Positions 30,409 to 42,400 of a stretch of DNA of 64,000 nucleotides are shown here, piece by piece. The notes under the pieces were generated by a model. That model made no database searches, had not been told where the DNA came from, and was given only the letters and a program-made list of their open reading frames with translations. Source of the DNA: Eonycteris spelaea. Taxonomy: Eukaryota > Chordata > Mammalia > Chiroptera > Pteropodidae. The stretch is taken from the NCBI GenBank assembly GCA_003508835.1, contig PUFA01000034.1, positions 8,210,501-8,274,500 on the forward strand, in the 5' to 3' direction. The translations under genes were made by a program, and so were the position numbers. How positions within the stretch are numbered: position 1 is the stretch's first letter; each line of letters starts with the position of its first letter.

Positions 30409-33400
30409 GTTGAGTTCTAAGAGATTCAGACTTGTAGCCTGGGAGAATTCACCCCTGAAACCATCTAGTCCTGGGTTTCTTACCATGGAAAGTTTTTTGA
30501 ATACAAATTTAATCTCTTTACGTGTTATATATTTTCCATGTTTATTGTTTGTGTCTTTCTGGGCCATGACACAAAGAGCCAGTACAAGACAGGCTTTCTG
30601 CCCAGGCAGTTCACACAGCAGTAGGCAGGTGGTGAGGACTGGGGGCTGGGGCCGGGGGTTGATGAGCTCCATGCCTTGTTAGCTTGGGGCAGCTGTAAAT
30701 AAATACATTATGTAGCAAGAAATGCCAACATTCTCCTTTTCATTCTTCTGTAAATTTTATAGGAATATCATGGTAACACGTATGCACAAAAATGACAAGA
30801 AGCCACAAAGCGCAAGCCTCGCCAGTGGCGGCAGTGGCTGTGCATTTATTTTTCTAGGGACCCTTCTTGAGGCTCCTGGTTCAAGGGTATGTGTTCTAGG
30901 ATGGCATATAAAGCTCCTACGGCTCCTCAGTGGAAAGGGACACTGTAAATCCAGGTTATTAGTTAGCAATTCATCTATCGATCTTTCTCTCAGTAAAGAT
31001 TAGCATCTCTAAAATGCTAATATGTTTTTATACTTTGCAAAAGCAAGATAGAGAACAAGGAATCAGTGGGGTTTTTTTTTTTTTTTTTGGTCTCTTCATT
31101 TCCTTTTTTTGTGTTTCTGTATTAAATATGTGTGATTCTCCCTTTACATTACTGAGATGCCCTATGTTTCACCGTAGCTGAGAACTCCGTTAGTTATTTT
31201 TAAAACCATAATTATTTTTCTTGTTGCATGTGTTTACTTGTAGGAATTTCACGTTTCTGAAGATTTTAATAAAATGAACTTTATCAAGACCTACCCAGGT
31301 AATTACAATACACACTCACTTGCCGATATATACATAGATCTGCATACACAAAACTAGTACATCGCCTCATTTTTTCATAAAAATTAGTTTTCACGTTAAC
31401 TTTTTAGTTTTGTTACCCCAGTTATATGAGAGGCTCTTAATTCTTTGGAGTTACTAACCATCCTTTTCCCACTTATTAACATTTAAAATTTTGTATACTA
31501 TTTCGTTGGGTGTATGTATCAGACTTCACCATTCTTCTATTTTTGAACATGTGTACTGCTCCCAATTTTTGATAGCACACACTAAAACATAGAGTATATG
31601 TATGTGTGTGTGTGTGTATATATATGTATGTGCATTTCATATATATGTTTATATGTGTGTGTCTTGACTGTTACTCTGACTCTACGTCTATTTAAGACAG
31701 ATTCATAATAGTGGAGTAAACTGGGTCAAATTGTTAAAAAGTTTTTTAATGCTCTAGATTTATTTTGCAAACACCTTCCCACAATAGTATAAATTTTACA
31801 ACTCTGAGTAGTGGTTGAGAGTGCCTGCTCTTTGAGTCTTTACAATAGTGGATTTTGGGTTTTTTTTTTTTATTGTCAGTTTAATAGTTGTAATAGTTCT
31901 CAAGCTAAAAATGATTTAAGCTTTATTTAATGTTAACCCTTTGTCATCTTTGATGAGTGTCTGTTCATGAATTTGCTCATATGCCCAGGGAGTTGTAGTG
32001 TCTTACGGTTAACTTATAAGACAGAGTTCCTTAATTTTTCTGAAGCTGCCTGTACAGCTGAGAGCAAGGTCTCAGAGAGCAAGGAGGCTTCTCTGTCTAG
32101 CCTCTGACTTCATTCATCAGGCCAGGCATTTATCTCAGCTTGCATGCAAGGACCTGCACCAGATGTAGACAGATCACTGCCCCAGTGTGGCTCGTAGTCG
32201 ACCTGGAAACACAAATATTCCACAAGTTAGGTCATAGATAGAACACTTTCCTCATTGTCAGCTATTATTTTGGAATACAGAACTTCACAAATATTTTGTC
32301 TTTATAAATAATAAAAAGTTACACACAAATTATTCCAGAAACAAAAGGCTTACACTATTTTTTTAATTTCAGAACATTGAAATTGCTCTTGTTTACAATG
32401 CCAGTATTTTCTAAAGGGTCAAAACACTAAAGTTACAGACAATAAAAAAATTTGCTGTTTTAAGAAGAGACTGCCACTTTCTATATGGAAGTCATTGGTG
32501 GCGAAGGGTTTTCTTAGAGCTAAGGAATGTTCCTTAGTTGGGTTCGGGCGGAGTGTCTGAAACTGTTCACAGGGGCAGGCATTTCCACGGTACGGCTGTG
32601 CACACCGTGTGTCTCCAGGCCGCCCAGGCTGAGAAACTCAGCCTCAGTTCTCACCCCACGGGACCTGATTCTGAAGGTCACGGTTCTTCCTGAAGGTCGC
32701 GGACTTTCCCTTTCTGTTCCTACAGCGCATCAGAACCGGGTGTCTGCGATTATCTTTAGCTTGGCCACAGAGTGGATGGTCAGCACCGGCCACGACAAGT
32801 GTGTCAGCTGGATGTGCACCCGGAACGGGGACCTGCTCGGGAGGCATTTCTTCACGTCCTGGGCTTCGTGTTTACAGTATCCTTCCAAGGGCCGGCCCTT
32901 TGCCTGTCCTGTGCCTGCCTATAGTTAGTTTTGAATCTGATCGTAAATAGTTAATTGAGATTCAAAGACTGAATGGTTCCTGTATATTTCACATAAAATC
33001 CAAGAATTTCTGTATCTACTTTTCTTGGTATAGAATTGGTTTTTTGAAAATAATTATTAAATGACATTTTTAATACAAAATCTTGGAAAACCTAAACCTT
33101 ATTAATGCAACCTTCTGTCATTACATTTCAGAGTGAAAGAAAAGACTGTATAAAAAAAGAAATAAAAAGTAATTGATCTTCTAGTAATTAATTATTTGCA
33201 GACACTGCAAGAGAATATAATAAGGGTTATTACCCTGGAGTTTATAACTGGGCTACAATGAGTTTGATAATTTTGTGTGTGTGAGAGGGTCATAGTCCTT
33301 ATAATACTCTCAGAGGTGCCTCAGCGTCCCCCAAAATGTTAAGAAATTGCTGCTTTAAAAACTTTCTACTGCTAAATAGAGTTTGTTTCATATAGAGCTC

Positions 33401-36400
33401 ACCCCTGCTTAAGTCTGTCTGTGTGGTAGCTGTGTATCTTAATGATGGCAAGATCAAGGCTGTCGCAACAGGCAAATACCCCGCAGTGGTTTCTCTTTCA
33501 GAGTTGGGCATCTGCTGTAGTAAAAATTTTTTCCATTGAAAGCCTTTATGATAATACTTACTACAAACGAATGCACAGCATGAGATATATAAAATAAGCA
33601 TTTAAATTGTACCGCACACTGTAGAATAAAACAAGAGAAAATACTCAGATGTATCATGTCCTAAGGAACGGTTTCTGTTAGGTATTAGGCTTTTCATAGG
33701 GATCAGCGAAGATGGCACAGAGTCAGTCACCATGGCCCAGCCTGTGTGTTCTCTCTGACCTGTGTTTTAGAATTAAAATAGTGGTTATGCTGTTATGGTT
33801 TGCCACCGATTCCTCTGGTTAAAAAGTGACTGAGAAAGTAATAAGTTGTTAGCAATAATATATTTTTAAAATTGAAATTTACTACTGTTCCAAATAAGGG
33901 TCTTTTGGATGATTAGAATGAAACTTTTCATAGCAATTTAAAGTAAACATCCTTTTTACTTCAAGTTAAGTCCTCTAGGCCGAAAGAAAGATGGGTTCAT
34001 GTCCATATGTGCCGTCGGTTTTATATTATTTCCAGATATATTACATAAATAATCATTTTGTTTTGTTTTTTCTTGCTTTTTCATTATTGAGTATTTTACT
34101 TTTTTGCACTTTATTATTATTTGATTATAACTACTTGTTCTCATGTCTTTTCTATCAGCTTTTATCTTTTTTATTTCCAAGTTCTAGGATGGTAACAATT
34201 AGTCAATGAATTCTTGTGGAACAAATGAATATTAATTTTTCCAGCAATTCCAGCTTACAATTTTTTCTTCAGTATTTATCTACTATATAATTTTTAGTTA
34301 GGAGTTTCCTTTCCACAGTTTTATAGGTTTACACGTATTCTCTTTAACTCATTTCCTGTTTAGAAAAAGGACGGCTTGCGGCCAGTGTGAATTTAATTTT
34401 ACATAAACATGCTCTTTGAGACTGAAACAAATCTAGTTTTCAGTGTGAAAATAAAATATAAGAACTCTCCTAGGAATTATTGCTAAACAGAACTTGTCTC
34501 TAATCCTAATGTAACAGAAATGTGGACATAAATCGGATTTAAATGAATCTTCAGCTAACAACTGTTCCAGAACGATGGTACCATCACGCACAGGAATGCT
34601 GCGTTTCTTAGGATTTGACATTTTCAGTGATCTAGAATGACTATATTTTGTCAATGCAAATACTACTACTAAAAACAGAATGATGTAAATAGAATGATGT
34701 CATTTGTTTCCAAAAACTGTTGCTATACTAGAGTGATTCGAAAGTAATAATAAAAGCGAGATATTTCATGCAGACTTTGGGGGCGAGGGTAGGACTGTAA
34801 TCCACGAGTTATCTCGGGGAAAATGCTACAGCTGCAAGCATTGCTGGCGAATGTGCTCGGGGCAAACGGGAAACGGGTTAAAGTGCATGCACATTTTCTA
34901 CTTTGAGATGGATTTAGGTCCTTGACTGCTTCTCCACAGATACGATTTTGACACCCAGTATGCTTTTGTTGGCGATTATTCTGGACAGATCACCCTGCTA
35001 AAGCTTGAACAGAACACCTGTTCCGTCATCACGACCCTCAAAGGACATGAAGGTGGGCTGTGTAATCACCCACGGGTTTTCCACCTAGTTTGGGCATCCA
35101 AATTTAGTTCTCAGCTCTGTGGTTTCATTAATGGTCAGCTCCTCGATCTGGCAGATTTCAATTCGATTAGCGAGATGGGGGATTTAGATTCAAACAGAAT
35201 GAAAACTTAGTGAAGGCAGGGCGTTCGGATGGGTTTTGTCTTGTCAAGGTCTCTTTTAGATTGCTTTCGAATTTGTTTACCTTTTTCATTTATATTCAGA
35301 AGGCCTTTAAATTTTCCTGTAGATGATACAGCCTTCAGAAGGATGTTATTTTTTAAGTGGTTAGTTTCAAGGGTGCTGAACAAGGCTGAGTGGATCAATA
35401 CAATTAGGAGAAACGTCCGGTTTGGTTCAGTCTCAGCTCGAGAAACCTCCCAGGGTAGGGACTGAGGGAAGAGAATGACGAGGTGGCATCTCATTATTTC
35501 TTCAGGGCACTGAATTGGTGAGTCTCTGTGGAAGGATTTTAAAACTCAACTGGCTGTATTGGGTAACAAATGAGAAACTTGGTGGCCATCTGGTTTAGAC
35601 TGAAGAATTGGGGATTCGTTGAAATAATCATAGACTTTTATGAAAACAACATTTAAAGTTTAACAAGTTAAATGTTCTCTATGCTTTCTAGATAATCTGT
35701 TTAGGCGAAATCTAGTCTATCAGATCAGGGACCTTGTGGAGAAAAAGAGAAAAAGGAAGAACAGTAAGTTAAAGGAGATTTGGGCAAGAAAGCACAGGCT
35801 TTGAAGACACCACTTTCCTTCTGTAACTAATGGTCTCATGACCCAGGTTCTTCCGTCGTCTCCCGGGTGCTGAGGACAGTGGGTCCTGGTAACCACTGAG
35901 TCGTGTTCCTGGAGAAAGACCGTGTTTATCTGCCTTTAGGCCTCTAGCTGCAGTGTATGAGCCACAGGATTAAACAAGACCAGGATTCATGCAAAATTAT
36001 CCCTGAAGCCAGTTTTGCAAAATACTTTTCTATTCACTTTTGTTGTTTCTGTGAGAGACCAGTTCTGTTGTTTGCTTTTGAATATGCTTCATCCATTTTC
36101 TATATACCACCAAAAATATTACCAGCTTGTGTGACTGGTTCAGTTTTATTAGGTTTATTAATAATTTTTTATAGACAAGCAGCAGTCAATGGAACAATGA
36201 AGAGATCTGTTGGAAGAGAAATTTGTAAAGAGAAAGATTTCCCAAGGGTATCAAATTTGATAAGTTTACCAATATAGAGTACAAAATATAAGGTTTGGAT
36301 TTTTATCTAAATTCTCTGACATAATTGTGTGGTGCACCTACAATTTTTTTTTTTTTGAAACAATTTAATTTTCCTAAACATAGTCATCTTGGGGTAAAAC

Positions 36401-39400
36401 CACCTGCAAAATCCCAGAGACCTGGAATAAGCTAGATTTTTATCTTATATAAGGTGGCCGAAGTAATCTTAACTGCCTTTTCTCATTAAATATTAACAGG
36501 TATTTTTTCCTTCAAAAGCTTTTACTAAACTAACCCTTCATGTATAGCTGTTTATAGTTTTATGGTACAAAACATGGAAAAAATTCTTTAAACATCTTTG
36601 CATTCAGTTTGATGTACAGCTGAACATCCTAACCCTGCAGCTCTGGGTAATGAATGTGCAGTGTCTTCTCTGTGACTCGTGATAAAGCATTGAATGGGCC
36701 TTTGTACAACAACGATACAGTTTTACTGAAAGACTCAGCTGGTGCCAGTTCAGTGTTCAGCTGTCAAATGTGGGTGTCCCAACGTGCGGTTATAGTTAAC
36801 ACCCGCCTCTGTCTCCCTCTCACCCCCAGGTAGTATCGCCTGCCTCTGGTGGACCCCATCCAACGGCTGCTCTTTTCAGGAGCCTCTGACAACAGCATCA
36901 TCATGTGGGACATCGGCGGAAGGAAAGGCCGCACACTCTTGCTCCAGGGCCATCAGTGAGTGACAGGTCACGGGGGTGGGACAGAATCTGAGTTTGGGTG
37001 AGGCAAGGGAGACGTTAGTATTTGGGAGACTGCCATTTGACGAGTCTACTTTTGATTCTTTTTCTGTTAGTCCTGAGTGCCTGGTGTTCTGTAGCGAAAG
37101 GGAAATAAAAGCACAGGGTCTTCTTAGTCAAGGAGCACGTCCCCGTTTCCAGTGAGTCACACCATGGAAACGTCTGCTTAATGCTGATGTGGGTCAGGGA
37201 CCGCAGGTGCGGACTTTGACCACGGAAGATTGCATGTAATGCGCTACTGAGCCAACCTCGGACTGGATGCCTAACTTATTTTCTTAAATTCAAAGATGTT
37301 TCATTGCAAAATAACGTGTGATGTGACATAGTCGTATTCGTGAGCTATGACATTGTAATACTCAGGCTCTTGCCATTTAGTCTTAAAAGAAAAGAGCCTT
37401 TCCTCCTTGTTGGTTAGGCTGTCCCCAGTCACGGGAGCAGCATCAGGCTGGAAAGCAGCCAAGGAGGGCTGTCCACACAAGCCTGCATTTAGGAGACTGC
37501 GTCACGGGACACCCAGAGGAGTGTCAGGGAGGGGCCGATCTCTTCCCCCCCCAGTGCGTGGGCGAGGGGAGTGGCGTGTGCGTGTGGACCAGCACCTCTG
37601 TAGTGTGCATTACTTACTCTTAGGAACTGTGTACCGGTGAGGGAGGTAGGCCTCCTTTGTTCCTCGTTTCTGACAGGCAAGTGAGTCTTGTACACCTGAA
37701 ATGGGAACCATGGTGATTTGTCTAGAAAACGCTAATATCATCTCATCTCTGACTGCAGCTCTAAATGACTGACTTAAAAGTAGTGTTTACTTCCTAGAAA
37801 CTATTATTCTATGTAGTAAGTTATAGACTGTCAGGTAGTTTATACTAGAATCCGTATTGCCGTACCAAAGAGCGATACAATACCAGTGGCTGATTCTAAC
37901 CAGGAAAGAGTTGAGCCTAAATGAAGACGGTTGCTGGTTTCCGCACTGAGACAAGTGACTGTTGTGTGTGTCGCTTGCAGTGACCGGGTGCAGTCACTGT
38001 GTTACCTTCAGCTCACGAGGCAGCTCGTCTCCTGTTCATCGGATGGTGGGATTGCAGTGTGGAACATGGACGTTAGCAGAGAGGAGGTAAGAGAAGGAGC
38101 GAGGCAAGTCTGGCCAGGACACGTCCCCAAGCACTGGCTTGGCCTTCCACCCTGCTGGCCGTAAACGCTGACCGCGGTACAGACGGTCCTGTGCATCACT
38201 TTGCATTGCGTCCTCTGCTCAGTGACAAGCAGGTAGCATTTAGGCTGATTTTCAGCCTTGAGAAGTGCACTGAGGGGACACTGGGGACGGTCTCCCGCAC
38301 AGCCAGGGAACGGGCTGCACCATGTGGTCCCACAGCACACCTGGTAAAACTGAGAGGCGCGCCGTTGGCTAGCACGGGGACATGGCTAGGTGCCTGGCGT
38401 CTTCTGGAAAAATATGTCTCTGTTCTCTGCTTTGATCGTCCACGGAGTTCTGTTCCACTGAGTCCATGTCAACAGTCTTCTTTTCAGGAGATCTGAGCTC
38501 TGACTTATTTGGGCTGTTAACTAGTTGTGGGCCCTGGTTTAGACAAGTGCCTCAATTTCCCTGAGTCTCTGTTCCCTCTTCCATAAGGTGAAATGGCTGA
38601 ATGACACGACTTCTAAGGTCCTTTCAGCTCTTTAGACAGATGCTCTAATCATCCAAACAATCTGTCCTTTTTCCTATTTTCCATAATACCGTAGTGAACA
38701 TTCTTGACCTTGCCACCGTGTGATTATTCAGTTATTTATTTCAGACAAATTTCTGAAAATAGACCCTTTGGGCCGAAGGTGTGCATACACTCTTAAAGCT
38801 TTATATAGATGTCGTCAGATGCTTTCCAGGCAGAATTTCCGTTCTCGTCTTTGCTCGCATGGGTGTTCTCTCTCTTCTCCAAATGGCATTGACAGCCTGG
38901 GACGTAGATAGCACAAGAGTTGATTCCAGAGAAGATCTGAAAGTCCGAGATATTAAAGACTGAGTGTTTAGCTTCAGAAACATTTATCGAACGCCTGCGG
39001 GCTGGCCATCAGATCCGGAAACTCGGTGAATCTGCATCAACAACGGCTGTCTGCTGCGCCGTGCCGCCTGGCGTCACGCAGCCTGCTCAGTGTGCAGGTC
39101 AGCGCGGCGCAGCGTTGCGGTGGACGCCCCGTCGCCACGGCCCCCTGCATGTCTGCTTCGTGCCGCCTCTGATTGCTCGTGAGCCTGATTCCAGCTGAAC
39201 AAAGCTGCATGCCACAAAAATGTCATCAAGGGGGTTTAACCTGGTTTTAAAAACAATAGTGGCATTACTCATTTCCAGTCTTATATCTACCATGTTCTAT
39301 ACACAAAATATTCTTGCCTGCAAGACTCTTGTCATCTGGCGAAGGAACTCTACCACCCTATGAATAATGAAATGCACTCCATAACATGGAGAACTACTGG

Positions 39401-42400
39401 TTGCTAGTTTTTTAGTGACTTTACCAGATAAGTCGAATAGAGAAGATCTTGATTACATGTTCACTGGTTAATTACTTTTTGAAATTTCTAAAATCTTTTA
39501 ATAGGGCTTACAGTAATTTGTTACTAAACATATGTAACAGTGACTTAATAGTACAGAATGTGTCTTATCTTCTCTGGAAAGAGTTCTTGAACTTTGTTTT
39601 GTATTTACCAACTGCAAGTTCCATACATCAAGAACAGCTAGTAGACCGTTCTGTTCTCTGGACTCTTGGCCTGTCGTGCTTCAGTCTTACTCTGAGGGAG
39701 TGGGGAGCTCAGGAGGGAGGGGACCTTTGGGGCCCAGTGGCTGCTAGTGGCTCTTCCAAGGGTTTAACAACTTGGGATTTCAATCCACTATTCTTATCCT
39801 TGGTAAGTCCTCTTAGAAAAAATAGTTAGAAAGTAGAAGCAGTATGTGTACATGAGGGGAAAGAAAAGACAGTTCTGTCATTCAGGGTGCTTCCTGTGTG
39901 GGCGGTTCTCTTCCTTTTAGTCATTTTTGGAAGATTACCTCAAACCACATGCGTGCCAGCCTGGAACATATTTTGCTCGTCTGTCTCGATGGTTGGCGGC
40001 GTTGGTGGGAAAGCACTTTGCGCCAAAAAGATGCATCATATTTAGTAGTTTTTTTCCCATTAGCTGAATAAACATTAGTGCAAAGTAAGCAGCCTATAAT
40101 CTATAAGATGTTGCCTTCTCTGAGTTAAGAGTTTTGCACAGTTTGTAGGACTTCCTTAGGCAAGGGCAGCGAGGATGAACCCCAGATCCTCGAGCCCCAC
40201 AGTGCTCGCCGCCGGTTTCTGCGTCCCCTGGAGATGTGACTGGAGCGTGTCCAGCCCGCTGTGGCTGTGGGCACCACACTCGCAGGTGGGCAGCAGGCTC
40301 AGCTCTCTGCCAGATCATAAGTAGAGGAGTTTCTTTGGGGTCGTAGGCACGAAACCCAATGAACAAGTAACAACAATTAGGATGAATCCTCTTGAAAAGA
40401 GAATGGTGTTTTCAGGTGGTCGATGGCAGAATGCGTGGTGTTTCATACATGAGTGCAAAGTAGCTTAGCAGTGCAGGTGGATTCTCGCTGCATCATCTTT
40501 GCCTGGGTCAGGCAGATTCAAGAAGATGTAGAAAGAGTGAAGCAGCCGAATACTTGATTAATGTTCTCTTTTGCTCTTCTCAGCACGAAACAAAAGTCTC
40601 CTTAAAGAATAGGCGTATAACAGGATGATTCATCGTAGTTTCAGCATAACACTTAATCCTGTTAAAAGAAGCAAACTTATGGGTATTTCTTAATTAAAAT
40701 GTGTGCCAAAAAGCCCGTTTATTTCTGATTTTGGTTTTTAGTTTATCTCAAGTTTTTTAAGCACATTTCTTCCATGTGCCCCTCTGCCCTCCAGCTCAGC
40801 AAAGTAATATTCTCTGCTAAACCCCAGCGGAATTACGCTCCCTGAGGGCGGACACAGTTGTATTGGTCGTCATTCCGCAGGACCGTGTTTAGAGACCCCA
40901 CATGTCGGAATGGTCAGGATCTATTTATAGAGTCTGTGGAGTGCAGTGGACAAGCTTGGACTCCTGAGTCTCCGTCCACTAACACACCGTGGACAGTTGC
41001 TTCGGTGCCTGAGCCATTTCTTTGCCTGTAAAATGCAGATGATGTTGCTCTGTATTTCCTACGACTGTGAGGAAAATGAAGTGGAATAGGCATGGAAAAC
41101 CTTTGGCACACGGACCCTTGCTGACCACACTGCCCCTATACCAGGCACTATGCAAACATCTTACAATGCCAGCTCATTTAATGCTCACAGCCTTATGAGG
41201 TGTGTACTAATGCTTAATATTGCTGTCGTCAGTACATTTCGCACTTTTTTGTTCCACGTGACTTTCCCCTTACATGTGGTACGGTAGCAGTTATGCTGGC
41301 ATGTGTCTCAGACATAAGACTAGGCAGTGGTACCCGCTTTCCTCCCCCCTGCAATTAAACACCCCATGCTGTTAGCAGCAGGACCTGCCTTGTCATCTGT
41401 GTCCCTCAGGGATGTTCTCACAGGCAGTGTTCTCAAACCACCTTCTCTCTCCCATCGATCACAGAAATAAGGAAGAATCCCACATCACGACAATGCTCTT
41501 CCTCACGTAGGCACACGTCTCCATCACTCTTTCTGTCCTCCCTTCTCATCTCCAACATTGCCCCAGTTACTTAAAGAAACCCTACTTCTGTGTCAGCCCA
41601 TTTCATCTTATTTACGAGTGTCCTCAAAACAAGGACCTTTATAATGGCTGTCATATGAGACATAGTTCTAGTGACATATCTAAAATAACTAAGGAAGAAA
41701 GACAATAGTTTTGATGCAAAAGGAAACAAAGAATGAGGGGCACTCATCCTTTAATCCAGCGGTCCCCAACCTTTTTAGCACCAGGGACTGGTGCTCCTAT
41801 GAGAATCTAACACCTAATGATCTGAGGTGGAGCTGAGGCAGTGATGTGGCTGTGAATACAGATGAAGCTTCTCTTGTTGGCCTGCTGCTCACTTCTTGCT
41901 GTGCGGCCTGGTTCCTAACAGGCCACAGACTGGTTCCCAGTCTGTGGCCCGGCGGATGGCGACCTCTGCTTTAAACCACCAGAGTTCCCTTTTGGATCTC
42001 TGTAAAGCTTACCATCTTCGCTGCATATTTTGTAAGGGTCAGTGTAATTCAGTCTCTGTGATTCTCCTATTATCGTTCCCTCTTATCAGATGTATTTTTC
42101 TTGAGTGTTAACTTTCAAGATCAAGAAAAGATTAATTACTTTATAATCTTTATTTGGTTTAATTTTGTAGAAATTTGTATTTTCTACTATTTTTATTCCC
42201 CATATATGATAAGTATACAATAACAAGTGATTGAGGTTAAATAGGCTTTGACAGGTTCGTCTGTAATCAAGTATAATTTGTAATGTTTGTTTAGAGAAAT
42301 ATTTTCTGAGTTTTCAAGAAAGTAATTTTGAGACTTCAGTTTCCCTGTTTCAACCAAAATTCATTGAGAACCTACTCTATGACAGGCTATATGTATATAG

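Noticed and set aside
30748..30950. Classifying copy B as a hAT element from its 8-base flanks
   Set aside because: No terminal inverted repeats are visible and copy A lacks matching flanks, so the octamer may be chance.
34433..34654. A possible functional PGBD4-like gene
   Set aside because: Only about the first 30 codons resemble a transposase; the rest of the catalytic protein is absent and the frame ends soon after, so it is a deletion derivative.
37407..37640. Frame in intron 7 with Arg/Gly-rich residues
   Set aside because: No similarity and a biased composition; lies between well-defined exons 7 and 8 with no supporting splice signals.
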